This document shows, piece by piece, positions 1 through 11,069 of a DNA stretch of 64,000 bases (position 1 is the first letter of the stretch; each line of letters begins with the position of its first letter). The DNA is from Owenia fusiformis. Its lineage: Eukaryota; Annelida; Polychaeta; Sabellida; Oweniidae. The DNA lies in contig CAIIXF020000006.1 in the NCBI GenBank assembly GCA_903813345.2, positions 12,838,348 to 12,902,347 of the forward strand, given 5' to 3'. Below the pieces are notes generated by a model. It searched no databases. It was not told the origin of the DNA and saw only the letters and a list, made by a program, of their open reading frames with translations. Both the position numbers and the translations under genes were made by a program.

Positions 1-217
1 GTGCTTTACTCTTCTGTGATAATTTTAGTAGGCTACTAGTCTCAACCAAAAAATTCTAAGGTTTTATTTCCTGTTGTAGAATATAATTCTTTGAAACAGT
101 AGAGAAGACGGTCTTTTGTTTTTACAAAAGCAAAATCCCTTTGAGTTTTATTAAGTTTAATAGTGGAGTTGAACAGGGGTCCTTTATGAGCAAAACTCCG
201 AACAAAAATCCAATATG

Positions 218-760
218 CAAAGGAGGAAGGAAAGTATCGCAACAGATTTCGTACAGTCATATGTTGGATTTTGGGTACTTTCTCAGGATTAAAACGGGTT
301 CATATGTTAGGCCAATGCATTATCTCCAGGAAAAGCACTCATGGAGATGATAAAATAATTTCGACTTTGAGACAGGGAAGAAGCAAACAACCCACTGACA
401 TGTTTTTTTCTGAAATGTTGTCCAGATTTTCAACATCTTCCACCCCTGCTTTTCCAATTTTTGTTGCATCAATATGTTCCGTTTTGACACACAATTAAAC
501 CCTTTGATGCAAAAAATTGAAAAAGCAGGAGTGGAAGGGGTTTAAAATCAGGAAAACATTTCAGAAAAACATGTGGTTGGGTGGGTTGTATGACATCTCC
601 CCTGTTACAAAATCAAAATTATTTTATCATCTCTTTGAGTGCTTTTCCTGGAAATAATGCATTAGGCTAACATATGAACCTGTATAAATCCTCAGAAAAT
701 AGCCAAAATCCGACATATGACTGTCCAAAATTTGTTACGATACTTTCCCTCCTCCTTTAC
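218..760. repeat. Foldback element with about 245-bp arms
   Basis: The left arm starts at about 218 (AAAGGAGGAAGGAAAGTATC) and reads inward to about 470. Its reverse complement returns from about 506 to 760, ending in GATACTTTCCCTCCTCC. The loop is only about 35 bp. The arms differ by scattered substitutions and small indels, so the structure is old. No transposase-like reading frame is present, and small ORFs here are by-products of the palindrome. It is best read as a non-autonomous foldback element or an inverted duplication. Target-site duplications were not resolved. Confidence 0.85.
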
Positions 761-828
761 TGAAATATACTAGTAGTACTCTTCTTATAGGTAGCTACAC
801 ACTTTACTTCTAACACGCCGGAATACCC

Positions 829-858
829 TGACAACGGTAAAGTCTGATACCGTTGTCA
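829..858. repeat. Short palindrome TGACAACGGTA...TACCGTTGTCA
   Basis: TGACAACGGTA (829-839) and TACCGTTGTCA (848-858) are exact 11-bp inverted repeats with an 8-bp loop. A second copy lies in opposite orientation at 56794-56823, and shared flanking sequence (the CCGGAAT stretch) extends the match to about 55 bp. It is therefore a dispersed repeat rather than a chance hairpin. It could be the terminus of a larger mobile element or a hairpin MITE. Confidence 0.7.
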
Positions 859-949
859 CAAATGAGAACCAATACAGTTATTTATTGATTAATTTTGGCT
901 ATAATCAGGTCAATTGATTTGCGTATATATGAGTTATTTTTGTCCCATG

Positions 950-1291
950 AGGTCCCACGTGGAACTCGGTGGGATTCAATGGGGCTGTTGGGGCAAGATG
1001 GGGTAAAACTCCACGAAGTCCCATCTTGCCCCATCGAGAATGAACATGTTCATCCTTTCCATGGGGCATCGTGGGATTTTCGATCATATGACGTGTTGTG
1101 TGAAGCCCAACATACACCAATGGGGCAAGGTGGGATTTGATGAAACTCTGTGGGGCTCGATGAGGTATGATGGGATTCGATGGGGCAAATTATAATCAAG
1201 GATTCCCCATGGGAATCAATGGGATTCGATGGGGTAAGTTGGGATTCGATGGGGCATGATGGGGCAAGAGGGATTTTGCCCCATTGGTGTA
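950..1291. repeat. Degenerate minisatellite with G-runs every 10 bp
   Basis: GGG or GGGG runs start at 1211, 1221, 1231, 1241, 1251 and 1261, exactly every 10 bp, as variants of GGGATTCGAT and GGGGCATGAT. The same spacing occurs at 1152-1182 and roughly at 971-1000. Segments at about 1016-1032 are in the opposite orientation. A 16-bp exact inverted repeat (TACACCAATGGGGCAA, 1113-1128, and its complement at 1276-1291) brackets the right half. Open frames on both strands here come from the repeat and are not genes. Confidence 0.8.
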
Positions 1292-1589
1292 TACTGTACG
1301 GAATTCGAGCAAGAATGCAGCATTCGACCAAGAAAAAAGTGACACAAATATCAAATCAATTGTTTATTGTACAATTTTATGTAAATAAACATTGATTTGG
1401 TTGAGTTTAAGTATTGATACTTACCCCAGCCTGGACCTTTACCTTTGCCTTTGGCACTTGCTAATTGCAATTGAAAATAATAGCTGTCCTTCAAATCACT
1501 TTGAATGTATTCTATATATTTAGACAATCTTTCATATGGGGTACTGAGATCCATTGATGATTATACAATGTGCCTTCTTCACGCATACC

Positions 1590-3821
1590 CATCGACATCT
1601 TACAGTGACAAAATGTACCGCTGTACACTTTAGATGTACGACGTACATGTAACAATTAACTGATTTGAAATATGAACTATGATGTAGGTTTGATGTAGGT
1701 TTTAAAAAATTAATTTGAGGAATACAGAAAGGATTTCATGCTTGACATGTATTCTCTTGGAAAGACGTTAGCCTTCTGATTACGTTAAAAGATTCTCGAG
1801 CAGTGCTTGATTTTTTCGTAGTAAATCTACTCACAAAATTCATCGGTTGGAAATTTTTCACATTTCCTTTGATCATTTTTCCCCTGTCGCCTAAGAGTGT
1901 CGATTTTTTTATTTTTGAGAATATGTTTCCCTAAATTTCACAATTTAGGTCGGTTGAAGATTTAACAGGTATTTATATACGTCTTGGCTACAATTTTAAA
2001 AATCAAAAGTGTACGTTGTCAACTCGATGTACGTTGTCCCATTGAACTTACACATCTCAATTCACAGTTACCTTTTATGCAGATTACGTATTTTTCATAA
2101 CACTCATGAGCAAGGGGGGTCAGATGCATTTAAAACTGAAACTGAACAATTACAGGATTGCAGCCCAAAACCCAACTAAAAAAATCGGTTTATCTTGGAA
2201 AATACTAATTCAATTATATTCATCTTTCAGGAAAGAGAGGGGTGACTGTGTATGTATAGCTCCTGTAGTTGGTTAGTTGTAAAACATGATGCTTGGACAC
2301 CTGCTCAAAATACATTTGTACAAGAAAAATACGAAAAACGCAGTCAGGGGTGACTGCACCCGCAAAAAACTTCTTAACCATAGTGTTTTGGCTATTCAAA
2401 TTTAATGCAAATCATCTTCATTCAATGTGGTAAGTCTGTAGAGTGAAATCAAAATCACTCCAGGCACTTTACAGTCATGGTCGAAATTCTTTCAAAACGC
2501 AGTCAAACGCCCTGGCTTAGGCAGACTTAAGAAGGTATTTTGACCATGACCGTAAAGTCCCGAGAGTGATCTTAATGATACTTCTCAAACTCACCACACA
2601 TTGAATGAGGATAATTTGTGCCAAATCTGAAGTGCCAAAATGCTATGGCTAGAAAGTAATTCGGTTTTATTGCTGTGGCAATCACCTCTCACTGCGTTTT
2701 TCGTATTTTTCTGATACTAATGTCTGATCATGATCATGATCATGAGCAGGTGTCCAACATGTCCAAGGAATCATGTTTTACAATTAATTATTATATACCA
2801 CATATGTATTCTAAGTCCTCATTATTCATGGTCACAAGATGTGAAATAGATGAACTAATTCCCTAGTAATTTCTAAATCCCTGCTATCAGGGAAGATGAA
2901 ATGTGCTAATCACCAATTAGGTCATGTGACCAGTCATTAGTATGTTTTATCTTCCCTGATAGCTGAGATTATAGGAGTTGAAAGGCAAAATACCTTTAAA
3001 TGCCAATATGACTTTCCCTAAATGGCAGTCACTATTTGTATACTAACAAAACAACGGGAGCTATACTTACACCTACTCCTCTTTACTGAAAGTATCTCTT
3101 AACAGAACTTAACGTAAACGTACAAATGCCAAATGATTAACGAAGTGGAATCTAACACTCATTGGTCACATATTAAACACCGCACCAACAATTTCTTTAA
3201 AATAAAATAGCACTCAACAATGGGTCAAAAATCACATTTAGCTTGACTTTAACAAACCTTGTATTGGGGATACTTGAACATGCTCGTTGAACATCACTTG
3301 TTACTCATTAAAAACCTGGATGGATTTTGAAATAAAATTATTCAATTGTTTAATAGTACATCTCATGCTGATCTCATGAATTTCAATTACAGTGTCACCG
3401 TACAGTGGAGTTGACAACGTACATTTTTGATTTTCTTAAATTACACCCAATACATAATATTTATTAAATCTTCACCCATCCTCAATTGTGTAGTTTAGAG
3501 AAACATATTTTCATAAAAATAATCGTCACTCTTAGGCAACAGTGTACAAATGATCAAAGGAAATGTGAAAAACTAAAATTTTCTAACCGATAAATTTTGT
3601 GGGTAGATCTACTACGAAAAAATGTCTGCTCGAGAATTTTTTAACGTAATCAGAAAGCGTAAAGTCCTTCCTAGAGAATACACACGAAATTAAACATGAA
3701 ATCCTTTATGTATTCCTCAAATTAATTTTTTAAAACGTACATCAAACCTACATCATAGTTTTTGTTTCAAATCAGTTTAAAGTGTACGAAGAAATATTAT
3801 GTCACTGTACGTTGTCGATCG
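1590..3821. repeat. 2.2-kb nested palindromic element
   Basis: Sequence from 1590 to about 2045 returns in reverse complement from about 3395 to 3821. Shared landmarks include TGTACGTTGTC, ATGTAGGTTTGATGTA, TTTGATCATTT and the CTCGAG block. An inner palindrome (about 2275-2345 against 2690-2775, with a further stem around 2480 and 2540) and a middle pair (AGCTATAC near 2255 and 3060) give continued pairing. The two halves have unequal length because of later insertions such as 2883-2963. No intact ORF is present. It fits a non-autonomous DNA transposon with very long inverted repeats. Confidence 0.8.
2883..2963. mobile_element. 81-bp hairpin MITE inside the palindrome
   Basis: GCTATCAGGGAAGAT (2883-2897) and ATCTTCCCTGATAGC (2949-2963) are an exact 15-bp inverted pair, with further imperfect pairing inside. 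It lies only in the right half of the 1590-3821 palindrome, so it probably inserted after that structure formed. The target duplication is not clear. Confidence 0.55.
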
Positions 3822-4659
3822 TTAGACGTGTTCTTCGAAACATCAATAACTAGACAAAATCGTTCAGATATAACATGTGTTAATATAAGGATTCTACAGG
3901 GACAAAAGATACAATGATTACATTGACATATACAGACTGGAATAGATATTAACAAGGCATTAAACATGCAAAATTTCACCACCTGTTATGTGTTATATAC
4001 GTCGTTATTTGCTACAGAAGCCGTGTTACAGACGCCGAACGCCATTCACAAAAAACTGGAGACCATAACAACATGTCACCACTTCTCGGGGTGACATAAA
4101 AATGGCTAGTTTTGTTTAACATTGTGTGTCTTTCAAAAACAACGTATATCTCTAACACAGTCATCGGGGGGGGGGGGAGGGGGTCAAAATTCTACTATGA
4201 AAATTCAGTTAATAATTCTATATTAAACTACTGAAGTTCTTACCTAGCTGTGTGTAACTATGTTCTATTGTACAGCATATTATAACAGTGAATAGTAACA
4301 AGGTCACTAGAAATAAAAGAACAAAAGAATTTAGTAAAGGACACTTCACCTTCATACTGTTTAACCAGTGTATTCCTTCAGTCATATGTATTACCTTGGT
4401 GGATCAAGATCATTCAAGTTAATATGAGATATTTATAGAAGTGTTTAAAATTTATATATTCCTCCTGAGACGATTTTGAAACTTGGCATATTGTCAGAAC
4501 ACAGGTGACCTTTGAAATTATAAAAAGTAGTTGCTGGTTTATTTATTGGGATTTTCTAATTTTTTGAGAAGCCAGCCATGAATTCCATAAGAATTTTTGT
4601 GAGATATCATGCATATGTATGCGCACTGAAATAAGATACAAACAAGGCACATGGCGTAA
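3822..4659. other. No gene seen; poly-G tract
   Basis: I see nothing coding. The only notable item is a run of 12 G, one A and five G at 4166-4183, a homopurine tract prone to slippage and quadruplex formation. Confidence 0.6.
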
Positions 4660-5105
4660 ACGAGATCACACCATCGAAAAACCTTCAAAATGGCCGCCAG
4701 GAAACAAGATGGCTGCCCAAAAGTTAATCGGCTGTAGAACTTGATATCCTATATTATGAATGCGAATGTAGATAAAATACGATGAGCAGTTTTCATGAAA
4801 TGACGATGACAAGGTTTACCGAAAACCCGTCAAAATGGCCGCCAAAAAGCAAGAAGGCCGCCCAAAAGTTAAGTGGATCTAGAACTTGATATCCTCTATC
4901 ATGTGTGCGAATTTGAAAAAATCTGGTGAGCGGTTTTCCTGAAATGGCGGTGACAAGATTTTTCGAAAAACTTTCAAAATGGCCGCCAGAAAACAAAATG
5001 GAGACCCAAAAGTTCATCAGCTGTAGAACTTGATATCCTCTATCATATGTGCGAATTTGGAGAAAATCCGATGAGCGGTTTTCCTAAAATCCAGGTGACA
5101 AAAAA
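4660..5105. repeat. Tandem repeat, 145-bp unit, about 3 copies
   Basis: The motif CAAAATGGCCGCCA recurs at 4686, 4831 and 4975, giving a 144-145-bp period. Each unit also carries CAAAAGTT, GTAGAACTTGATATCCT and GAGCGGTTTTC. The third copy ends in a CAGGTGACAAAAAAAGCGGG segment. A diverged copy in reverse orientation lies at about 48276-48392, so the unit is also dispersed. The AAAATGGC core resembles a YY1-type site, which may be coincidence. The minus-strand open frame at 4793-5017 is repeat-derived. Confidence 0.85.
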
Positions 5106-5369
5106 AGCGGGACGATCACGATAACGCCGTCATCGAATATATCCCACCAATGGTGTGATAAAATTTACCAGTTATAGCATACCTAATTATGTCAATTGCG
5201 AAGTCCAATATTTGTAAACAAAATCGATTTGCAAACCTTATTTATCTATCTAAGTATTTGACATAATTAGTATTCAAATCCGATCCATCCGCTGCATTGT
5301 GTCTGATTATTTTATTGCTTCTCAGATAGAGGTCGTTCCACAAAACAAAATAAAGTGACTTCAGAAAGG

Positions 5370-6092
5370 GTCTAGTGCACTTTCCATAATGAATTCCCCA
5401 TGAACAAAATTAATCATTTTTAGGTGTAACATAAAGAATACAATGTCACATAATACTTTGGAAAATATTTAAGCGTTTGGACCCACATGGGCTTATGTTG
5501 AGGTCATTAAGTTCAACAAGGGTGTATTGACTTGACATTGGATTTGTTCTATTGACTTAACATGTGGATACCATCAGATTCCAATGGAGGCTATAATAAT
5601 TTCACAATATGACACAAATGGTATATCACATCAGATGTGCAAATATAAAGTTTGAAATTGATTCAGGTCATACTTCAAATTAAAAGATTATACATTTTCA
5701 TCATTTTTCCCCCTACAAAATGGCTATAGAAAAATGCTTCAAAAGCAACGTTTACACTTATGAAATCCCATACAACTTTGTAAATCCAAAGATTATACTG
5801 TTATGTTTCATTAATCAATAACATATTTGGATGTAGGGATGTGTAGGATGCAAATGGATTTTGACAGACACAAAAATACTTCCTGGTTTGGCATCTCTAC
5901 CCCTGTACACTATATGATTGAATATTGGCCCTAATAAGTGGCCCTTTCATCAATACAGTGCTGAATATAGGTCAACAAGATACTAGTGTACATATAAATG
6001 TAATAATAAAAGCAGTATATTTATTTTGAAAAATCAGATGAATTTATTATTGTCCATGGGGAGATCATAATGGAGGGTGCACTAGATCCTTT
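5370..6092. mobile_element. Element with about 40-bp terminal inverted repeats
   Basis: Left end TCTAGTGCAC...CCATAATGAATTCCCCATG (about 5370-5412) pairs imperfectly with CATGGGGAGATCATAATGG...GTGCACTAGAT (about 6057-6092). The interior is AT-rich with no coding signal. The small size and lack of an ORF fit a non-autonomous DNA element. Ends are approximate and no target duplication was identified. Confidence 0.5.
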
Positions 6093-8149
6093 GTAAGCAA
6101 AGCATTGTGATAGCAAAGTTGCAAAATATCATTTCGCATCAATCAGTTTGACCAAGTTTACAAAAGGGCTCAGCGTCCCATATTTATGAATCACCAAAGT
6201 CATTAATTTCCGAACTATAAAGGAAGCAATAGGAAACCAAAGGAACCAATTAAAGATTCGAGCATAAGTATATTCAAACATTAATAGGCTTTGATACGCT
6301 ATCAGATGAAGACTTCCGCCTGCCAAACTTGTCGAGGGGGAGTATGTGCCAATACAAACAAGTACAAGAGAGAATCATGGTTTCACAAAATCTTTTTTTT
6401 TAAACTTGATAATACAGTTCCTTCAATTTAGAATATCAATTTCACTACGGTTCTGACAATTTGTCAACGTTTCAAAATCTTTTCACGAGAGGGGGTATTG
6501 TAAACGTCAGTCAAAATTAGGTCCAATATTTATTTTCTATTTTATTTTATATATTTTACTAAAACCTGATTGGTTCTTAATGTAATTGCGCAAAATTAAA
6601 GTTTTCTCCTTTTCTCTAAAGACCGGCAGCCTATTTGACCAAACTTCAAAACTCATTTCAGTCATTCAGTCATAGATTTCCGACATCATGAAATTATGGA
6701 AAATTAACGATGTCAGACTGCCCAAAAATGAATAAGGCTTGCCAAATACGAATGCAAAAGCTAACAGCATTACTAATAATTTTTTTGGCCACTCACCTGA
6801 ACGGTTCATGATAAATATTAATCCCAGCCCTGAAAATAAAATAAATTATTATTACTATTTTAAATATGATCGATCCAAGTTTTCAAGTTTTCTTAGTATT
6901 TTTATGAAACATTTAAGGGACAAATCTTCCAATTCATCCCCGTGTATATGCACTATGCATCAAACAAAACAGTAATATGACATGTTACTGATTAGATTAC
7001 AATTCCAAAAACTAAACTTCTATTTTGTTAATGAATTTCGATTTTACCGTAGTTCAATGGGGGAGCTAAGGTTGCCAAACTTATGGAGGAGAGTGTACAG
7101 CGCTATATAATACGCAAAGCGGTGAAAAATTATAAACCATCTTAAAGTTATATCCAGCTTTTAAATACATAATTTAATCGTTTTTTAGAATTAGCATTAG
7201 AATTGACATAGCTTGTCAGTAACATTTGCTTCCCCAGAGCCGGATGTATTCGAGTTAATGATGCAGAAGAATATTATACGTTGTATGAATCACCTTCAAA
7301 TGCTGAATGATTTTATAATTGATTAGGTTTATTTAAATTCACAAAAAATCACAATGGTAGGATAAAGCATGATTTTCCGCATCCTTAATTCTAAAAACAA
7401 TAATTATTTCATGTAGCTAGGCAAAAGTATACCACCTCTAAAAGTTTGGCAACGTCGACAATCGGATACCACACTTCAAGAAGAATAGGATAATTTTTTT
7501 AGATTTCCGGGTTATCCTTATTGTGTGATCCATAGTCTCAACGAGCTTTGGATAAAAATAGAATGATGAATCATAATGAGTATTCTTGGTAAGTCAGTAC
7601 CATATATATACTAGTGCTACATTTGTCTGTGTGTATCTTCAATTAGCCAACCCAAATATGAGAACCTGACATGTACACTCTACTATACCTTAAATTTGGT
7701 ATTTATGAACAACCCATTTCGGCTTATTAGTAATGATTATGTTATTTGTTTTTATGTGTCTGTTCCTTATGAATGGTTTATCGGATGACTGTTGGGTGTT
7801 AATAAGGTACTTTTAAAAATATACTAAACAATACAATTAGACAAACAGAGTATCTTATGCATTTCTAGGGGTTGGGTATAGTAGAGTGATGTACGTCTGC
7901 AAAGACGTTTATTGGCGAGAAAATATTGGAGTAGGAACACCTGGAATTGACGAGAAAATATGAACTATTTCTAAATATATATCAGTGTAATAACTGCACT
8001 GTACATGTATGTAAAAGTTGTCTTTTTGAGTAAGTGTCTGGATAATATAAGAATTTGGGTCTTACAAAGGGAACGGACCAAAAGTTGTAATGGAACTTAG
8101 CAAGAAAAAGCAAACTCGAAGTGCATACCAGTCAAGAAAAACAAACCCC
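6093..8149. other. No gene seen
   Basis: AT-rich sequence with frequent stops in all frames. The short frames at 6129-6326 and 6739-6975 have no recognisable domain and low-complexity composition, so I do not call them. Confidence 0.6.
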
Positions 8150-8155
8150 ATATAA

Positions 8156-8470
8156 CCCAAAACAATGATCTAACGTGAAAAGAAACAATGTCTAATACCC
8201 CCTTTCCCTCACCATTCAAGAACCAATATCACAATATCCAAGACCAGAAGACCAAGGGGCATTTCATTCATACTGAAGTCATTACAATACATGTTGAAGA
8301 AAAAATTAGAAATTGATAGCCAATACTCATAACTTCAAAAATAGTTGTAGATACAAGTACTAGATAGAGCATTCAGTCTCAAATGATGTGGGATAGATAA
8401 AATCCAGTCTCCAAGTCCATAGGCGTTTCAAAGAGTCAACATCCATTCACAAAAGCCGTCGCCATAATCC
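8156..8470. repeat. Dispersed repeat, copy 1
   Basis: The stretch beginning near TCTAACGTGAAAAGAAACAA and including CAATACATGTTGAAG, GATAGCCAATACTCATAAC, CAGTCTCAAATGATGTGGG and GGTCAACATCC-like sequence recurs at about 30978-31268 in the same orientation. Part of it (about 55920-56040) recurs in reverse, and only the leading portion recurs near 10960-11000. The copies differ by small indels. It is a retro- or DNA-element fragment of unknown family without an ORF. Confidence 0.8.
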
Positions 8471-9309
8471 ATAAAACTCAATAATTCACAATGGTCATCA
8501 GGAGAAAACTATGGCTGGTTTCGATGGACCTATTTATCAACCATTAATGCCATAGCCGGGATCCACCTCAAAAGGTGCCAAGTGCAAATATTGTGAGTTC
8601 AGCGCCAATGTCTTAAACAATTCCTACATCCTTCAGCATCTCAAGTGGTAAAACTTTAAGCTTTATACAAGTAAAACCTTGACCTAATAGTTTAATAATT
8701 TAAGTATTGTGTCTTGACTTAAAATCTAAATATTTAGAGCATGCCCTGCCATATCTAATAAGCTGGGATACATAGACCCCATATGCTGGGTTTAATGGAA
8801 TATTACTGTTTATCCCACGATTAATGTGTTATCTGTACAATAACAGCTATTGATATTTCTGATATTATTGAAATTCGTGTGATATTTTCCAGAAAATCGT
8901 TTATCAAACTCATATGCGTGTGATATCGTTTATCTCACGCATATCCGTGTGATATCACATTTGCATTTCGCGCCACAATATTGTTGGAAATTAGGTCAGA
9001 TAATTTATTCTCTTTTGAGAAAATAGGTCCGTTAATTTATTCTCTTTAAGTTTCATTGGTGTATTGAATTACGATTGTGTATATAATTTGATTAGAAGGC
9101 TGCTAACTAACGATTAAAAAAAGGTATTTATGACGAACTATATCATGTACAGAAAGTAGTGCATACTTTTTATTGTTAAAATAAAGTGTTTCAAATATTC
9201 AATTGATATTCTAATTTCTAGTTTATATTTTCTGCCAATGTCCTGGAAATTGGATCAGAACATCACACTAGGTGATTGTATTCATGGGATAAACCCAATA
9301 TCACATAAT
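8471..9309. other. No gene seen; GATATCAC-rich palindromic patches
   Basis: No coding signal. From about 8870 to 8960 there are repeated short inverted motifs around GTGATATC and CACGCATATCCGTG, resembling the hairpin just downstream. They may be the left part of one decayed element ending near 9430. Confidence 0.4.
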
Positions 9310-9317
9310 TTCTCGTG

Positions 9318-9420
9318 ATATCATTTTATCGCCTCGTAGATATCAAATAGCAACACTCATTCGCTTCGCTCACTCGTGTTCGGATATTTGATATCAACTC
9401 GGCGATTAAAATGATATCAC
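9318..9420. repeat. Foldback hairpin with GATATCAAAT stem
   Basis: GTGATATCATTTTATCGCC (from about 9318) pairs with GGCGATTAAAATGATATCAC (to about 9420). Inner stems TAGATATCAAATA/ATATTTGATATC and CACTC/GAGTG-type sequence enclose a loop rich in CGCTTCGCTCAC. Arms are about 45 bp. It abuts the 3' side of the RT relic at 9440-10310, whose frame runs into it, so it probably inserted there. Confidence 0.75.
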
Positions 9421-9439
9421 TCAAAATGATGTGATATTC

Positions 9440-10310
9440 TGTATATAAATGGGGAAAATTCACAATATCAAACTTGAAATCCTCTCGTTTATCATACAAC
9501 TTACAATATATACTCTTGTCTTGTTCAATGTTAATGAGAAGATAAAGATAAGGCGCCAAAAGAGGAGCACAATCTGTCCCCATTGGTATTCCTATATTTT
9601 GACGTAAAACAGTATTTCCAAACTTTACATAAATGTTATCAATCAAAAAGCCTAAAAGCTCACAAAGTTGTATTGCAGTAAAAGAAATATACTTTTCATG
9701 TTGATCACAAGAAAAGAAAGCTCTATTTGAACTACAATTTACAAATTTAAATCTACTACCTTTCATTGTTTTTAATGATACCAAATATTTCCTCTTTCAA
9801 TTTGTTATGGGGAAATGTGGAAATACATTTAACTTTTGAATAATTTGGTTGATCAAATTTAGATAAAAGGTCCTTCGAATTTTTAAGGATCCACATATGG
9901 TTAACCCCAGAATTTCTAAAAATGGCATTACAGCAAGACTCCCTATTATGTTTAACAGCTTGGAGACACCTAGTCAATAGCCCAAAAACCTTTTTAGTAG
10001 AACAAACCCTAGAACCAGCAATAAATCTAGATTTATAAGGGTTTTTACGTAATTTAGGTATCCAATAAATTTTAGGCAAATGTTTTTGTTTCTCTGTTGG
10101 TTTGGTCGTGTGTTTAATCAAGAAGTCTAAATGATTTTTGACTATTTCAACTTCATTAGCATCAACCTTAACATACGTCTTATTACTTGCATTTTATTTG
10201 AAATGTCCAATTCTGTCATAATAATAGACAAATATAATTTTTTATATAATATAATACATAGAGTGTTAACCTCGTGGACAACCAAAGTGAAATATGGTTC
10301 TTTGGTGTTC
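9440..10310 (-). pseudogene. Penelope-like reverse transcriptase relic
   Basis: Two overlapping minus-strand frames hold conserved blocks of a widespread metazoan RT family that I take to be Penelope-like: KIYWIPKLRKNPYKSRFIAG, then SGVNHMWILKNSK, then FGNTVLRQNIGIPMGTDC, then KLYDKREDFKFDIVNFP. The first frame has no ATG at its nominal start. Similarity continues upstream to about 10310 in shifted frames (NKTYVKVDANE, KKLYLSIIMTELDI). Two catalytic regions are missing: the block expected to supply the first active-site Asp reads STFPHNKL without it, and the sequence jumps from the GIPMGT block to KLYDKR without any YxDD box. It is a dead copy with internal deletions and frameshifts. The family assignment is from memory of motifs and is moderately sure; that it is an RT is well supported. 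Confidence 0.75.
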
Positions 10311-11069
10311 TAATAGAAAATTCTTAGTTACGTGGCGTACAATTTCATTACGGGGAGTTCCTCAGTTCATCTACATATAATTTCATCATTTCACTATTAA
10401 CGTTCACCTCAAAGCGAAAACTTGTCAAATGGACGCTGCATTTATTTCAAATCCACAAAATATTGCAAATTGCAATGTAAATAAAAAGAAATAGAACTAG
10501 ATACATGTATTTTGTGACAGAAAATGTTTGATTGAATGTTAGTTTTCACAATATACTGGGGACAGTATGGGCATATGGCTAGGTGAGGATGTATTAGAAG
10601 AGTTCACAGCTTGCCAAGTAAAACTACACAGGTTTTAGAATGCACTTAATAAGATTGGAGCCGTCATTCAGTATTTCCGGTTGTACGTTACTAAAATGCT
10701 CAGTGCGTTTCTATATCCTTTAAATTAAAGAGAGAAAAGAAAGAAACTGAAGAAATGAAAATCTTAGATTGATAACACGGGATTCTTGGAATTCAATTTG
10801 GATTAATGATAAAATGTCATAATGACATCAAAATATCAAATATGTAAAAGGACGTTACAAATGGGCAAAGGCAAGTGTATTACAAAAAGCAGCAAGCAGA
10901 AGAAACATCTAAGAGCATGATCAGTTATAAGGACACGGGCCCAAATAACCATAAAGTATGATCTACTAGTAATGCATTTAAAGAAACAATGTCTAACACA
11001 CCCGGCCTCGCTTGGTATTCAAGCTATTTCATTGAAAAAAATTATCTGTTGCATTTCATCTCTGAATAA
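10311..11069. other. No gene seen
   Basis: AT-rich non-coding sequence. A short piece at about 10960-11000 (AAAGAAACAATGTCTAACA) matches the leading part of the dispersed repeat at 8156. Confidence 0.5.

Noticed and set aside
905-1331. ORFs of 71-93 codons on both strands
   Set aside because: They read through the 10-bp G-run minisatellite.
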